A stretch of DNA of 64,000 nucleotides, from the NCBI GenBank assembly GCA_002373975.1, contig DFKZ01000123.1:29743-93742 (forward strand), written 5' to 3'. The notes under the pieces were generated by a model. It searched no databases and had not been told where the DNA came from. It saw only the letters and a list, made by a program, of their open reading frames with translations. Shown in pieces: positions 33,514-42,878 of the stretch. The translations under genes and the position numbers were made by a program. Every line of letters begins with the position of its first letter. The first letter of the stretch is position 1. This DNA is from Lachnospiraceae bacterium UBA3632 (GTDB lineage: Bacteria > Bacillota > Clostridia > Lachnospirales > Lachnospiraceae).

Positions 33514-34511
33514 TCGCTGCTCTCCGCCTGATTGTCTTCACCGGATTCGGTCTCCAGGGTAGTCACTATATCTTCATTCTTTTCAAATGAAACCGCCGAC
33601 AGAACCGCTGGGACCTCACCGTTTACAAGAATCTGGACCCTGTCTATTCCCGGCAGTTCCGTAAGAGCGTTAACTATTGAATATGCCGCCATCTCCGTCG
33701 GAACATTTCCCACCGTAACCGTGAACCCTGCATCCAGATTCACATAGCACACACCATCACTGGTGCTGACTCCGATAATGTTTGTATCGGGGTTGATGGT
33801 CGGATACAGACCCTCGATCTGCCCGCTGGGACCGGCTATGGTCTCTTCTACCACAAACAGTTCAAGCGGAACATTGGTTGAATAGAATTTATCCCTGTAT
33901 GCCCCTATCAGTCCGGTGGCATCCTTATTCGCAAAATACAGCTTCACCACCACTTCGTCATAAGTGTTGATGGCATTGCCGTCGTTATATATAAAAGTCT
34001 TGGCATTCATTCCGCCCACACTTTTGCCCATATTATCGTTAAGCGGTTCTCCCTCCACCGTAAAATAGATGTACCTGATGCCCTTTACCCCCAGAAGAGT
34101 CTTTACTATGGCTGCTCTCACCAGGACTTCCGTAGAAACATCCATTTTCTCGTATCCGGAATCAAAATCAAGAACGAGGCTCGAGTCACTGACGGTGTAT
34201 CCAAGCAAAGAAAAACCCTTTGCAAGAGGTGCCCTGTACTTTATGTCGTCCGGAACAGACGAAAGAGATTCCAGCAAACTCTCGATATCCTTGTCCTTTT
34301 CTCCGGTGAGTTCATAGCCGGCCCCTACAGATTCAAGCTTTGTCTCTGATGCGGAAAGATAAAAAACCTCCGCACCGGTGCCGCGGTTTTCTTTCTTTTC
34401 TCCGCATGCCGCAAGGCTGAGCATTGCTGTTGTTAAAATTACGCATGTTATCGCGGATGATCCGGATAAAATAATATGCTTTATTCTATTTACTATACCT
34501 GATCTTTCCAA
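33510..34511 (-). CDS. GerMN-domain lipoprotein, LpqB-like partner of the two-component system
   Basis: The 333-residue protein has a signal peptide with lipobox (TAMLSLAACGEK) and two GerMN-type segments (about 90-190, containing VLVRAAIVKTLLGVKGI; and about 220-310, containing MAAYSIVNALTELPGI). GerMN domains occur in spore germination protein GerM and in LpqB, the lipoprotein encoded after mtrAB in Actinobacteria, where it modulates the sensor kinase. Here it also follows regulator and kinase genes directly. The start is TTG just after the kinase stop codon. A modulatory role is inferred from gene order. Confidence 0.82.
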   Translation of the reverse strand: MERSGIVNRIKHIILSGSSAITCVILTTAMLSLAACGEKKENRGTGAEVFYLSASETKLESVGAGYELTGEKDKDIESLLESLSSVPDDIKYRAPLAKGFSLLGYTVSDSSLVLDFDSGYEKMDVSTEVLVRAAIVKTLLGVKGIRYIYFTVEGEPLNDNMGKSVGGMNAKTFIYNDGNAINTYDEVVVKLYFANKDATGLIGAYRDKFYSTNVPLELFVVEETIAGPSGQIEGLYPTINPDTNIIGVSTSDGVCYVNLDAGFTVTVGNVPTEMAAYSIVNALTELPGIDRVQILVNGEVPAVLSAVSFEKNEDIVTTLETESGEDNQAESSE

Positions 34512-35990
34512 TTAATCACCCACATAACTGAGAGGTATTGTCACGGTAAAAATGCTTCCGGATCCCTCGGTGCTCTCAGCTTCTATAGTACCTCTGTGAA
34601 GCAATACCGCACTCCTGGTTATGGCTAGCCCGAGTCCGGTTCCGCCGATCTCCCTTGAATGCGATTTATCAACGCGATAAAATCTGTCGTAGATGAAAGG
34701 GAGACTTTCCTCGGGTATACCGCACCCCGTATCTTCAACCCGGAATATAAAGTTCTGAATATCTCCATCGATAAGCACACGGACTGTCCCGTGCTCCTTA
34801 TTGTATTTAATGGCATTCTCGACAAGATTTGTCATTATAAGAGACATCTTTACTTCATCGACATCAGCTGTTATTTCTCTGTTTTCTTCCAGGACAAGCT
34901 CCACGTCCTTTTTACGGGCTATGGGTCTGAGCCGTTTAAGAATGGTCTCTGCAAGCTCACCGATATCGACCGAAGAAATATTGATATCACTGCTGTTCAT
35001 ATCCATCTTCGTCAGAGCCAGCAGGTCGGTAATGATGCGGTTCTCCCTGTCTATCTCGGATCCGATATCCTGCATGAATTCCCTGTACAGCTCGGCAGGT
35101 GCATCCGGGTCTGCAAGAAGCGAATCCGACAGTACCTTCATCGAAGTAAGGGGCGTTTTAAGCTCATGTGAGACATTCGAAACGAATTCCTTTCGAGAGT
35201 CATCCACCACCTTCATCTTGGAAAGCAACTGGTTAAAAGCATCCGAGATATGCTTCGTCTCGGTATAGGAGTAAACGGATACGGGTTCGTTTGTGTAACC
35301 CGCTCTGATCGCTCCGATAGCTTTTGTTATCCTTTCAAAAGGACCGGTCAGAATGCCGGAAATAATGTATGAGAAAACAATAACAAGTATTATTGTAACT
35401 ATTTCCAGGGAAAGAGCGTTCCTGTTAAGCACTTTCATCATGGAGATGATGACCGAGTCCGAGATACTGGTGAGCATGACACCTCTGATCAGACTGTCTC
35501 CGTCATCTGCCGTGTTAACGATAGGGGTAGTCATCTCAATATACCCGTGTTCCGAGTCATAATTCGATAGATTCTCTCCCTTGAAGCATTTGACCACTTC
35601 CTCGGAGATCATGGTTTTGCCTTCGCTTATGTTGTAGGTATCCAGCAGAACTTTATAATTGCCCCCTATGATCATTACACGGCCTTCATAGAGGTTTGCA
35701 AGCATCTCAAGTTCGGCTTCTATTATCTCATGCGACCTTTGCTTTTTAGGGCTGTTGGGGTTGTAATCCGTCAGGAACTCATTGGTGATAAGGTGGTTTG
35801 CCAGTATCTTAAGCTGATTCTGGACCACTGCACTCCTCTGCTCCACGGCCCTCTTTTGATACGCCGAAACGATGACCGATTCCATAAACACGCTCGGTAC
35901 CGTACCGATGAGCACCAGTATTAGAAAAATTCTGGCCCGCAGACTTCGCATGCGGACCACATCCCAGATTTTGCTGAATTCGGCTTTCAC
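34512..35990 (-). CDS. membrane sensor histidine kinase
   Basis: The 492-residue kinase has two membrane helices (about 20-42 and 193-215) flanking a 150-residue extracytoplasmic sensor, a HAMP domain (216-267), the phospho-acceptor His275 in SNVSHELKTPLTS, and the ATPase boxes NLVENAIKYN, EDTGCGIPEE and GGTGLGLAI. It resembles the WalK/MtrB class that monitors envelope state. Start is GTG, with AAGGA upstream, one base after the response-regulator stop. It is followed directly by a GerMN lipoprotein gene. No PAS domain is evident, unlike classical WalK. Confidence 0.92.
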   Translation of the reverse strand: MKAEFSKIWDVVRMRSLRARIFLILVLIGTVPSVFMESVIVSAYQKRAVEQRSAVVQNQLKILANHLITNEFLTDYNPNSPKKQRSHEIIEAELEMLANLYEGRVMIIGGNYKVLLDTYNISEGKTMISEEVVKCFKGENLSNYDSEHGYIEMTTPIVNTADDGDSLIRGVMLTSISDSVIISMMKVLNRNALSLEIVTIILVIVFSYIISGILTGPFERITKAIGAIRAGYTNEPVSVYSYTETKHISDAFNQLLSKMKVVDDSRKEFVSNVSHELKTPLTSMKVLSDSLLADPDAPAELYREFMQDIGSEIDRENRIITDLLALTKMDMNSSDINISSVDIGELAETILKRLRPIARKKDVELVLEENREITADVDEVKMSLIMTNLVENAIKYNKEHGTVRVLIDGDIQNFIFRVEDTGCGIPEESLPFIYDRFYRVDKSHSREIGGTGLGLAITRSAVLLHRGTIEAESTEGSGSIFTVTIPLSYVGD

Positions 35991-35991
35991 T

Positions 35992-36690
35992 TTACTTTTC
36001 CTTATTCAAAAAATAGTAACCCACACCCCACTTTGTATGAACGTACAGCGGGTTGCCCGAATCGGCCTCTATCTTTTCGCGTAATCTCCTGATATGAACA
36101 TCAACGGTTCTGACATCTCCGGGATAATCCGTTCCCCATACGATGTTCATGAGGTTTTCTCTGGTATAGACTCTGTCCGGATTTCTCATCAGGATCTCAA
36201 GCACTTCAAATTCCTTGCTGGTGAGAGGGATTTCCCTGTCCCCAATAAATGTCCTTCTGCCGGCGGTATCAAGACTTATCCTGCCGCTGACGATCCTTGA
36301 GGAGTCATCCGGCACGTCTTTTGCCCTCTCTGTGCGGCGCAGGATTGCTTTGATCCGCGCCTTAACCTCCAGAATATTAAACGGTTTGGTGATATAATCA
36401 TCTGCTCCGTACTCCAGTCCCAGGATCTTATCCATATCATCGCCCTTTGCCGTGAGCATTATCACAGGAACCTGCGAAAACTCACGCAGCTGTTGGCACA
36501 CTTCATATCCGCCTATCTTTGGGAGCATAAGATCAAGAAGCACTATATCGTATTCCTTTTCTCTGAGCATCGACAGGGCTTCCTCGCCGTCATAGGCACA
36601 GTCAACCTCCATCTCGTCCTGCTCGAGGCTGAATTTGATCCCCTTGACTATCAGCTTTTCATCATCTACTACCAGTACTTTTCTAGGCAT
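35992..36690 (-). CDS. OmpR-family response regulator
   Basis: The 232-residue regulator has a receiver domain (VLVVDDEKL, phospho-Asp53 in LLDLMLPKIGG, TKPF) and a winged-helix DNA-binding domain ending VDVHIRRLREKIE...VGYYF. ATG 36690 follows AAAGGAAAAGAG; the in-frame 36714 start lacks such a site. It is probably the partner of the adjacent kinase. It belongs to the PhoB/WalR/MtrA class. Targets are unknown; the TTAAGGT repeats before the ABC export operon at 9.8 kb are the sort of site such a regulator uses, but nothing links them directly. Confidence 0.93.
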   Translation of the reverse strand: MPRKVLVVDDEKLIVKGIKFSLEQDEMEVDCAYDGEEALSMLREKEYDIVLLDLMLPKIGGYEVCQQLREFSQVPVIMLTAKGDDMDKILGLEYGADDYITKPFNILEVKARIKAILRRTERAKDVPDDSSRIVSGRISLDTAGRRTFIGDREIPLTSKEFEVLEILMRNPDRVYTRENLMNIVWGTDYPGDVRTVDVHIRRLREKIEADSGNPLYVHTKWGVGYYFLNKEK

Positions 36691-36717
36691 CTCTTTTCCT
36701 TTCAGTCTGATCATTCC

Positions 36718-37341
36718 CTAATCTGCGCAGATAAGGTCTCTGATCTTTTCATACAGCGACTCTCCGATCCCGCTTACATTCATAATATCTTCAGGGTCGG
36801 AAAAGGAACCGTTCTCCTCTCTGTATACGATTATCGCTTCGGCTTTGGCGTCACCGATCCCGGGAAGTGAGCAAAGCAGATCTTTGTCTGCGGTGTTGAT
36901 GTTTATTCTACCGTCACCGCTTTGTCCGGACTGCTCCTCCCCACTGCACTCATAAACGGCTTCCCCTTCCTCCGGGAAATACACCTTCTGTCCGTCGGTT
37001 AAAACCGAAGCCAGGTTTACATAACTTTTATCAGCAAACTCTGTAAACCCACCTGCTTTTTCCAGCGCATCAGCCACTCTGCTGCCTGCCGGGAGTTCCA
37101 CAACCCCCGGATCCATCACAGCTCCGCACACAAACACGCAGATATTCGCGGGATCTTCTTCCGCCGCATCATTATTATCTATTTTTTCTTCTGTATCCGG
37201 AATTGCGGCATCAACAGCTTCTCCGGCCATCTCTCCGCCTTCAAAGCCGATAACCGCATCCTTTGCGCAGCCGCACAGTGACAAAGCGGTCATGAAAACC
37301 GCCATTACCTGAAATACTATGTTGAAAATATATTTATGCAT
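36718..37341 (-). CDS. ComEA-like lipoprotein with SLBB and helix-hairpin-helix domains
   Basis: The 207-residue protein has a lipoprotein-type signal (ALSLCGCAKD), an acidic linker, an SLBB domain (ICVFVCGAVMDPGVVELPAGSR, about 68-130) and a C-terminal ComEA helix-hairpin-helix pair (ININTADKDLLCSLPGIGDAKAEAII, about 148-205). ComEA binds incoming DNA during transformation; it is usually anchored by a membrane helix rather than a lipid. It lies between a solute-binding protein gene and the response regulator, 27 bases before the latter, with no other competence gene in view, so a DNA-uptake role is uncertain. Confidence 0.82.
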   Translation of the reverse strand: MHKYIFNIVFQVMAVFMTALSLCGCAKDAVIGFEGGEMAGEAVDAAIPDTEEKIDNNDAAEEDPANICVFVCGAVMDPGVVELPAGSRVADALEKAGGFTEFADKSYVNLASVLTDGQKVYFPEEGEAVYECSGEEQSGQSGDGRININTADKDLLCSLPGIGDAKAEAIIVYREENGSFSDPEDIMNVSGIGESLYEKIRDLICAD

Positions 37342-37387
37342 ACACCCTCCGATCTGTTTCTGTCCCGGAAGGTGCTGCTGTCCGATA

Positions 37388-38911
37388 CTATTCCATAAAG
37401 AACAGCCTTACGGTATTATCGAGCTCCGAAAGCTCTGTTTCCACATCCTCGCCATCCCATACGCGCTGGAACAACGCTTCAATCTCCATCCAGAAGTTTT
37501 CAAGCTCTATTATCTTGGGAAGCGGAACACTCTTTGCATATTCGGCATCAAACACATCAAGATTGGCGTAATCGCTGTTAGCCCGGATATTGCACGCCGC
37601 CTTTCCTGTACGAAGATAGAGTTCAGATGCAAATTCTCCCGTAAGATATCTGGCAAAAGCATTTGCAATGTCCTTTTTCTCGGAATATCCGTTGATCACC
37701 ACTACTTCTGTCATAGACATGGGTATACTGTCAGTTTCTTCATCAACCGCAGGGATCAGGGTATATTTGTATGTAAATTCCAGTGAACCATCCTTTTGGG
37801 CCTCTGCAAGCTTCGCTACAGAATCCGTTGACGCTATGGTAAACATCATTTTACCGTCTATAAAGTCCTGAATAACCTTATCGTAAGCCACAAGGCTCGA
37901 TTCGATGTTAAAGAAGTTGTGAAGATGCTGGTATTTTAACAGGCAATTAGTCACCTTCTCATTGCTGAGCATAAGCTGTTTCTTGTCATCACCGCTGGGG
38001 CCGCCGAGATTCATTACATCACCGACTATCCAGTAATTAAACATAATATCCGTTACATCCCAGCTCATAACGCCGTCTACGCCGTATGGAGCACTGTAGC
38101 TGTCCGCAATGGTAAGCAGCTCGTTTAATGTCTCGGGAGCGGCATTCTCAAAAACTTCCTCGGTTTTTCCCTGGAGGGCCTTTACCTGTTCCTCCTCGGA
38201 AAGCTCGTCATAGGGCACAAGATCGGGGTCAACTTCAAGGCTCGGATCTGTCTCCTTCTCGGATGAATCGGTTGATTCTTCGCTGTTTCCCCCTTCTGTC
38301 CCGCCGTCAGCGGTTTTTTCGTTTATCTCTTCGAAATAATCACCCCCGCCGTAATCCTCGCCTTCGCCTTTAAGAATGGCGAGAGCTTTCTGCTCGGCCC
38401 AATCGTAAAGGTAGTCCACATTGTAGATAAGTGCGCAGGTGTTGTAGCTCAGAGGATAAGCTATGTGCTTTCCCTGATAGGTGATCGCGTTAAGTGCCGC
38501 TTCGGAAAAATAATCCTGACTGCAGAAATTCCACGGGTCATCGATCTCACATGCAAGGCCGGTAAGGTATGCCATCTCCAGCGACTCATGTCCCAGCAGA
38601 TATGCATCGGGAAGCTGGTTGTTTTCCACCGAGGCATTGTTAACCGCCTCAAGGTAGTTGTCCATCGTGACAAGCATCGGAAGCACATGGACATTGTTCT
38701 TCTCACCGAAATCCACAGCCGCTTTATTGATATAATCCGTCATGCTTTCATCAGAATACCAGAAATAAATGGTATCGCTTCTGCTGTACCAGGCCTTTTC
38801 CTCTGCCACTTCCTCCACTACAGAAAGCCCCTTTGAGCCTGCAAAGAACACCCCGGCTGTAAGGAGTATAGTAATAATAACGCTGATTATTTTATGCTGT
38901 AATTCCATCAT
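37388..38911 (-). CDS. orphan extracellular solute-binding protein with an acidic insertion
   Basis: The 507-residue protein resembles family 1 (sugar-type) ABC solute-binding proteins: DTIYFWYSDESM at the start of the first lobe, PDAYLLGHESLEMAY, AYPLSYNTCALIYNVDYL, FIDGKMMFTIAST. It has an N-terminal hydrophobic helix (about 8-26) but no lipobox Cys, so it is probably helix-anchored. Residues about 180-240 form a Gly/Glu/Asp/Ser-rich insertion absent from normal family members. No transporter genes are nearby. It starts five bases after argD, which suggests co-translation. Ligand unknown; a sensory role with the nearby kinase is one possibility. Confidence 0.75.
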   Translation of the reverse strand: MMELQHKIISVIITILLTAGVFFAGSKGLSVVEEVAEEKAWYSRSDTIYFWYSDESMTDYINKAAVDFGEKNNVHVLPMLVTMDNYLEAVNNASVENNQLPDAYLLGHESLEMAYLTGLACEIDDPWNFCSQDYFSEAALNAITYQGKHIAYPLSYNTCALIYNVDYLYDWAEQKALAILKGEGEDYGGGDYFEEINEKTADGGTEGGNSEESTDSSEKETDPSLEVDPDLVPYDELSEEEQVKALQGKTEEVFENAAPETLNELLTIADSYSAPYGVDGVMSWDVTDIMFNYWIVGDVMNLGGPSGDDKKQLMLSNEKVTNCLLKYQHLHNFFNIESSLVAYDKVIQDFIDGKMMFTIASTDSVAKLAEAQKDGSLEFTYKYTLIPAVDEETDSIPMSMTEVVVINGYSEKKDIANAFARYLTGEFASELYLRTGKAACNIRANSDYANLDVFDAEYAKSVPLPKIIELENFWMEIEALFQRVWDGEDVETELSELDNTVRLFFME

Positions 38912-38916
38912 AATAC

Positions 38917-40116
38917 TTAATTATCTTCAATACATCCATCAAGGATGTCTGCCATTTCGTCTATATTTTCTTTCTCTATGACAAGAGGCGGAACAAATCT
39001 GAGAATATTTGCCCCGGCATTTATTAGTATCAGTCCCTGTTCAAGCGCCTTATTAATAACAGGTGCTACCGGTCTGTCAAACACAAGTCCCTGCATGAAT
39101 CCCGCGCCCCTGTGCTCCACTATCGAAGGGTGCTTTTTCATTATCTCATCGAGCTTATCCCACAGGTAAGGTGCCGTTTCCCTTACATGACCTGATATAT
39201 TATCCCGCTCGAATATCTCCAATACTTTATTAACGGCAGCACAGGCAAAAGGATTGCCTCCGTATGTGGTGCCGTGATCCCCTGCGACAAGGGAATGGGC
39301 TCCGACCTTCTCGGTCATCATAAATGCCCCAACAGGCACGCCGCATCCGAGAGCCTTGGCCGATGTCATGACATCCGGCTTGACCCCGTATTTCTGCCAT
39401 GCGAAGTCATAACCCGTACGCCCCATACCGCACTGTATTTCATCAAGGATAAGAAGGATATCTCTCTCGTCGCAGATTTCCCTCACGCCGCGCAGAAATT
39501 CCTCCGTGGCCGGAGTCAGGCCGCCTTCTCCCTGCACTGTTTCCATTAAAATAGCGCATGTTTTGTTATTGATATTTGCCTTTACGGATTCCAGATCATT
39601 ATAATCGGCAAACCTGATATTTCCTATTCCCGGCTCAAACGCTTCACGATAATGGGGATTTCCCGTAACGGAAAGAGCTCCCATAGTACGGCCATGGAAG
39701 GAATGATTCATGGCGATTATCTCATGATCGGTTTTTCCGTCTTTCAGGAAAGCGTACTTTCTGGCTGTCTTTATAGCGCCCTCGACAGCCTCCGCACCCG
39801 AGTTGGTAAAGAACACTCTGTCCATCCCGGACATCTTCTTTATTCTCTTTGCAGCCTCTATCGCAGGCACATTATAGTAATAATTTGAAGTGTGAAGAAG
39901 TTTATCCGCCTGTGCTTTAATGGTTTCCTTGTACTCATCATTGGAATAACCAAGGGCAAATACAGCTATTCCTGCCACAAAGTCCAGATACTTTTTGCCC
40001 TCGAGGTCGTACAGATATACACCCTCGCCTTTGTCCAGGACGATCTGATACCTGTTGTATGTGTGTAAAAGCGACTCCTCAGCCTCTTTTATATAATCCG
40101 ACATTATATTTCCCAT
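38917..40116 (-). CDS. argD: acetylornithine aminotransferase
   Basis: ArgD uses pyridoxal phosphate to convert N-acetylglutamate semialdehyde to N-acetylornithine. The 399-residue protein has FTNSGAEAVEGAIKTARKYA, the HSFHGRTMGALSVTG strand, LILDEIQCGMGRTG and the PLP Lys in MTSAKALGCGVPVGAF. Two starts are possible: ATG 40116, with AAGGGC, or ATG 40104; both are plausible. It follows argB by nine bases and precedes the solute-binding protein gene. Confidence 0.94.
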   Translation of the reverse strand: MGNIMSDYIKEAEESLLHTYNRYQIVLDKGEGVYLYDLEGKKYLDFVAGIAVFALGYSNDEYKETIKAQADKLLHTSNYYYNVPAIEAAKRIKKMSGMDRVFFTNSGAEAVEGAIKTARKYAFLKDGKTDHEIIAMNHSFHGRTMGALSVTGNPHYREAFEPGIGNIRFADYNDLESVKANINNKTCAILMETVQGEGGLTPATEEFLRGVREICDERDILLILDEIQCGMGRTGYDFAWQKYGVKPDVMTSAKALGCGVPVGAFMMTEKVGAHSLVAGDHGTTYGGNPFACAAVNKVLEIFERDNISGHVRETAPYLWDKLDEIMKKHPSIVEHRGAGFMQGLVFDRPVAPVINKALEQGLILINAGANILRFVPPLVIEKENIDEMADILDGCIEDN

Positions 40117-40125
40117 GATCAGCCC

Positions 40126-41028
40126 TTATTTTTCCTCTCCGCTTATCAGGTTATCGTCATCCGACAAAATGGCGGTTCCTATTCCGTCTTTGGTAAATAT
40201 TTCAAGAAGCAGGCAGTGAAGAACTCTTCCGTCAAGAATATGAACACGGCTTACTCCGCCTCTTATGGCACTGGTGCAGTTCCCCAGCTTGGGAAGCATT
40301 CCGCCTCCGATAATGCCGCTGCTTATCAGTTCATCCGCTTCCGATGCGGTAAGTCTTGAAATAAACGTGCTCTTGTCGTTGATGTCTCTGTAAAGCCCCT
40401 CGATATCGGTGAGGAATACAAGCTTATCCGCCCCAACTGCCTTAGCAATGGCACAAGCCGCATCATCCGCATTTATGTTATAGGTGTTGAAATCATCATC
40501 AAGCCCTACGGGTGCAACAATGGGAAGAAAATCGTTGTCGAGCAGGTCATAGAGCACCTTACTGTCGACATCCTTTATCTCACCCACAAAGCCTATGTCC
40601 TGTCCGTCGGAATACTTTTTGTTGACCTTGAGAAGTCCTCCGTCCTTGCCGCTGATGCCCACAGCCTTTACGCCCAGCTCCTGAACCATGGTGACAAGGC
40701 TCTTGTTAACTCTTCCCAGCACCATCTCGGCTATTTCCATGGTCTCCTCATCGGTAACGCGAAGCCCGTTTACAAATCTGGCTTCTTTCCCCACCTTGCT
40801 CACCCATCGGCTTATCTCTTTTCCGCCACCGTGAACGATTATGGGCTTGAACCCTACGAGTTTAAGAAGTGTTACATCCTTGATCACATTCTTTTGAAGC
40901 TCGGGATCCACCATTGCGCTTCCGCCATACTTGACAACTATGATCTTGCGGTTAAAGCGCTGTATATAGGGAAGAGCCTCAATGAGGACTTCCGCCTTTT
41001 TCATTATTTCCTGCATATCCTGTGCCAC
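40126..41028 (-). CDS. argB: acetylglutamate kinase
   Basis: ArgB phosphorylates N-acetylglutamate, the second step of arginine synthesis and usually the feedback-controlled one. The 300-residue protein has KIIVVKYGGSAM (about 29-40), IVHGGGKEIS, VNGLRVTDEETM and the substrate-binding NINADDAACAIA. The helical N-terminus is of the length associated with arginine-sensitive kinases. The start is GTG with AGGAG eight bases upstream. A candidate internal promoter lies between argJ and argB. Confidence 0.95.
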   Translation of the reverse strand: MAQDMQEIMKKAEVLIEALPYIQRFNRKIIVVKYGGSAMVDPELQKNVIKDVTLLKLVGFKPIIVHGGGKEISRWVSKVGKEARFVNGLRVTDEETMEIAEMVLGRVNKSLVTMVQELGVKAVGISGKDGGLLKVNKKYSDGQDIGFVGEIKDVDSKVLYDLLDNDFLPIVAPVGLDDDFNTYNINADDAACAIAKAVGADKLVFLTDIEGLYRDINDKSTFISRLTASEADELISSGIIGGGMLPKLGNCTSAIRGGVSRVHILDGRVLHCLLLEIFTKDGIGTAILSDDDNLISGEEK

Positions 41029-41068
41029 TGTTTTGTCTCCTGTTTCTGTCTTACAACAGCAATAATTT

Positions 41069-41097
41069 AGTATATCAGATTTTCAAAATATATTAAA
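41069..41097 (-). promoter_or_regulatory. candidate internal promoter before argB
   Basis: On the minus strand TTTAAT (41097-41092), a 17-base spacer and TATACT (41074-41069), in the 115-base gap between argJ and argB. The -35 is weak; the -10 is good. Confidence 0.4.
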
Positions 41098-41143
41098 CAC
41101 TTTATAAGCTTAAATCTTCTTAAGATTATGGGACGAAAGCATT

Positions 41144-42373
41144 TCAGGATCTGTAATCCGCGTTGATCTTAACATAATCGTATGTAAGATCGCATCCCCA
41201 GGCCGTTGCTTCCTCGCCGCCTTCATTCATATCCGCGATGACTGTTACCTCCGGTGCTTTCATTATCCTGACAGCCTCATCCTCGTCGAAGGTGAGAGGT
41301 ACTCCCTTATCAAATACCTTGAGCTTTCCCTCCGAACTTTTAAAATAAAGCTCCACGTCGTTCTGGTCGAATATAGCACCGGAATAACCCATTGCGCAGA
41401 GAAATCTTCCAAAATTGGCATCACATCCGAAAATTGCCGCTTTGGAAAGGTTTGAGCCGACTATAGCTCTTGAAAGAGTGCGCGCATCTTCCTTGGTCTT
41501 TGCATTAATGACCTTTGCCTCAAAAAGCTTTGTGGCCCCTTCTCCGTCTGACGCCATACGTCTTGCCAGGAATCTGCACACATAAAACAGGGCTTCCTTA
41601 AACGTCTCGTAATCTGCGTTTTTGGAAGTGATCTTTTCATTTCCCGCAAGGCCGTTAGCCATAAGGAGCAGGGTATCGTTTGTGGAAGTGTCGCCGTCAA
41701 CCGTGATCATGTTGAAAGTGTCCTTTACAACTTCGCTGAGGGCCTCCTGCATAAGGCTTTTATCTATCGAGATATCGGTAGTAAGGAATCCCAGCATTGT
41801 ACACATATTGGGGTGTATCATTCCGGATCCCTTGCTCATCCCGCCAAGCGTAACCGTCTTTTCGCCGGCCTCAAAGGTAACCGCGATCTCCTTATTTACT
41901 GTATCTGTAGTCATGATTGCCTTGGATGCCTCGGTTCCGGCTTCCCCGGAGTCCGAAAGCGATCCGGACATCATCTTAACACCGGCTTTCAGCTTTTCCA
42001 CCGGGAGCTGCATACCTATCACCCCCGTGGATGCCACCCCTACGGTTCCAAAAGGAATACCCAGGGCATCTTCCACAGCTTTTGCGGTTGCCTCACAGGC
42101 ATCAAAGCCTTCCTTCCCGGTACATGCATTGGCTATTCCGGAATTCACGACCACAGCCTGCATAGGGCCTCCGTCCTTTACTATCTTCTGATCCCATTGC
42201 ACACAGGCTGCTTTGACTATATTGCTCGTAAATGTCCCGGCGCACTCGCAAGGCCTTTCGCTAATCACCATAGCCATATCGGTACGGCCTTTATACTTGA
42301 TACCCGCCGCAGCCACAGCTGCTTTGAATCCCTTTGCGGATGTCACTCCGCCCTTTATCTCGGTCATTTTCAT
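41144..42373 (-). CDS. argJ: bifunctional ornithine acetyltransferase/N-acetylglutamate synthase
   Basis: ArgJ transfers acetyl from N-acetylornithine to glutamate, recycling the acetyl group. The 409-residue precursor cleaves itself at the Thr of AIMTTDT (about residue 180). Other family signatures are GGVTSAKGFKAA, STGVIGMQLP, GGMSKGSGMIHPNM and DGDTSTNDT. Whether it also uses acetyl-CoA (bifunctional) cannot be told from sequence. It lies 11 bases after a GNAT gene and upstream of argB-argD. The enzyme makes a separate argE unnecessary. Confidence 0.95.
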   Translation of the reverse strand: MKMTEIKGGVTSAKGFKAAVAAAGIKYKGRTDMAMVISERPCECAGTFTSNIVKAACVQWDQKIVKDGGPMQAVVVNSGIANACTGKEGFDACEATAKAVEDALGIPFGTVGVASTGVIGMQLPVEKLKAGVKMMSGSLSDSGEAGTEASKAIMTTDTVNKEIAVTFEAGEKTVTLGGMSKGSGMIHPNMCTMLGFLTTDISIDKSLMQEALSEVVKDTFNMITVDGDTSTNDTLLLMANGLAGNEKITSKNADYETFKEALFYVCRFLARRMASDGEGATKLFEAKVINAKTKEDARTLSRAIVGSNLSKAAIFGCDANFGRFLCAMGYSGAIFDQNDVELYFKSSEGKLKVFDKGVPLTFDEDEAVRIMKAPEVTVIADMNEGGEEATAWGCDLTYDYVKINADYRS

Positions 42374-42384
42374 ACTTTGCTCCT

Positions 42385-42840
42385 CTATTTATTAAATGCG
42401 GTTATATTTTCTTCATTAAGCGTAAAGTCGTAGTAATTGAGATCCAGTCTTCTGGTCCAGCCTATGCAGTTCCAAAAGGCATTTCCCACATCGTTCTTGG
42501 TAAACGCGATAAGGCTTACCTTATTGATTTTCTCTGCCTTGAGCGCATTCATGCAAAAAACGACCATTTCCTTTCCTATTCCGTTTCTGCGAAAATCCTC
42601 TCTCACGCAGACATGATACAGGCAGCCTCTTCGTCCGTCATGCCCGCACAGGATAGCTCCAACGATCTCACCGTCTGCGGATTCGGCCACCACCGAAGTT
42701 CCGGGGTTTCTGTCAAGGAACCGCCTCACTCCTTCCTCGGAGTCGTCAATGCTCCGGATGGCAAATCCGTGGATGGTCATCCACAAAGCCCTTACGCCTT
42801 CGTAATCTTCGATTTTCATGCTTCTAACGGTATAATCCAT
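42385..42840 (-). CDS. GNAT N-acetyltransferase at the head of the arginine operon
   Basis: The 151-residue protein is a single GNAT domain: acetyl-CoA loop VREDFRRNGIGKEMV (about 85-99) and LIAFTKNDVGNAFWNCIGWTRR near the end. GAGGG upstream supports ATG 42840. Being 11 bases before argJ, it is probably co-translated with arginine enzymes. Short GNAT-type N-acetylglutamate synthases exist in other bacteria, so it could prime the pathway, but the sequence alone does not show that; other amine or protein substrates are possible. Confidence 0.8.
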   Translation of the reverse strand: MDYTVRSMKIEDYEGVRALWMTIHGFAIRSIDDSEEGVRRFLDRNPGTSVVAESADGEIVGAILCGHDGRRGCLYHVCVREDFRRNGIGKEMVVFCMNALKAEKINKVSLIAFTKNDVGNAFWNCIGWTRRLDLNYYDFTLNEENITAFNK

Positions 42841-42878
42841 ATATTCCCTCTTTATCTGATTTTCGTTTCACTTTTAAT

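Noticed and set aside
36718..37341. Natural competence operon
   Set aside because: Only a ComEA-like protein is present; comEC, comEB or pilus genes are absent from the window.
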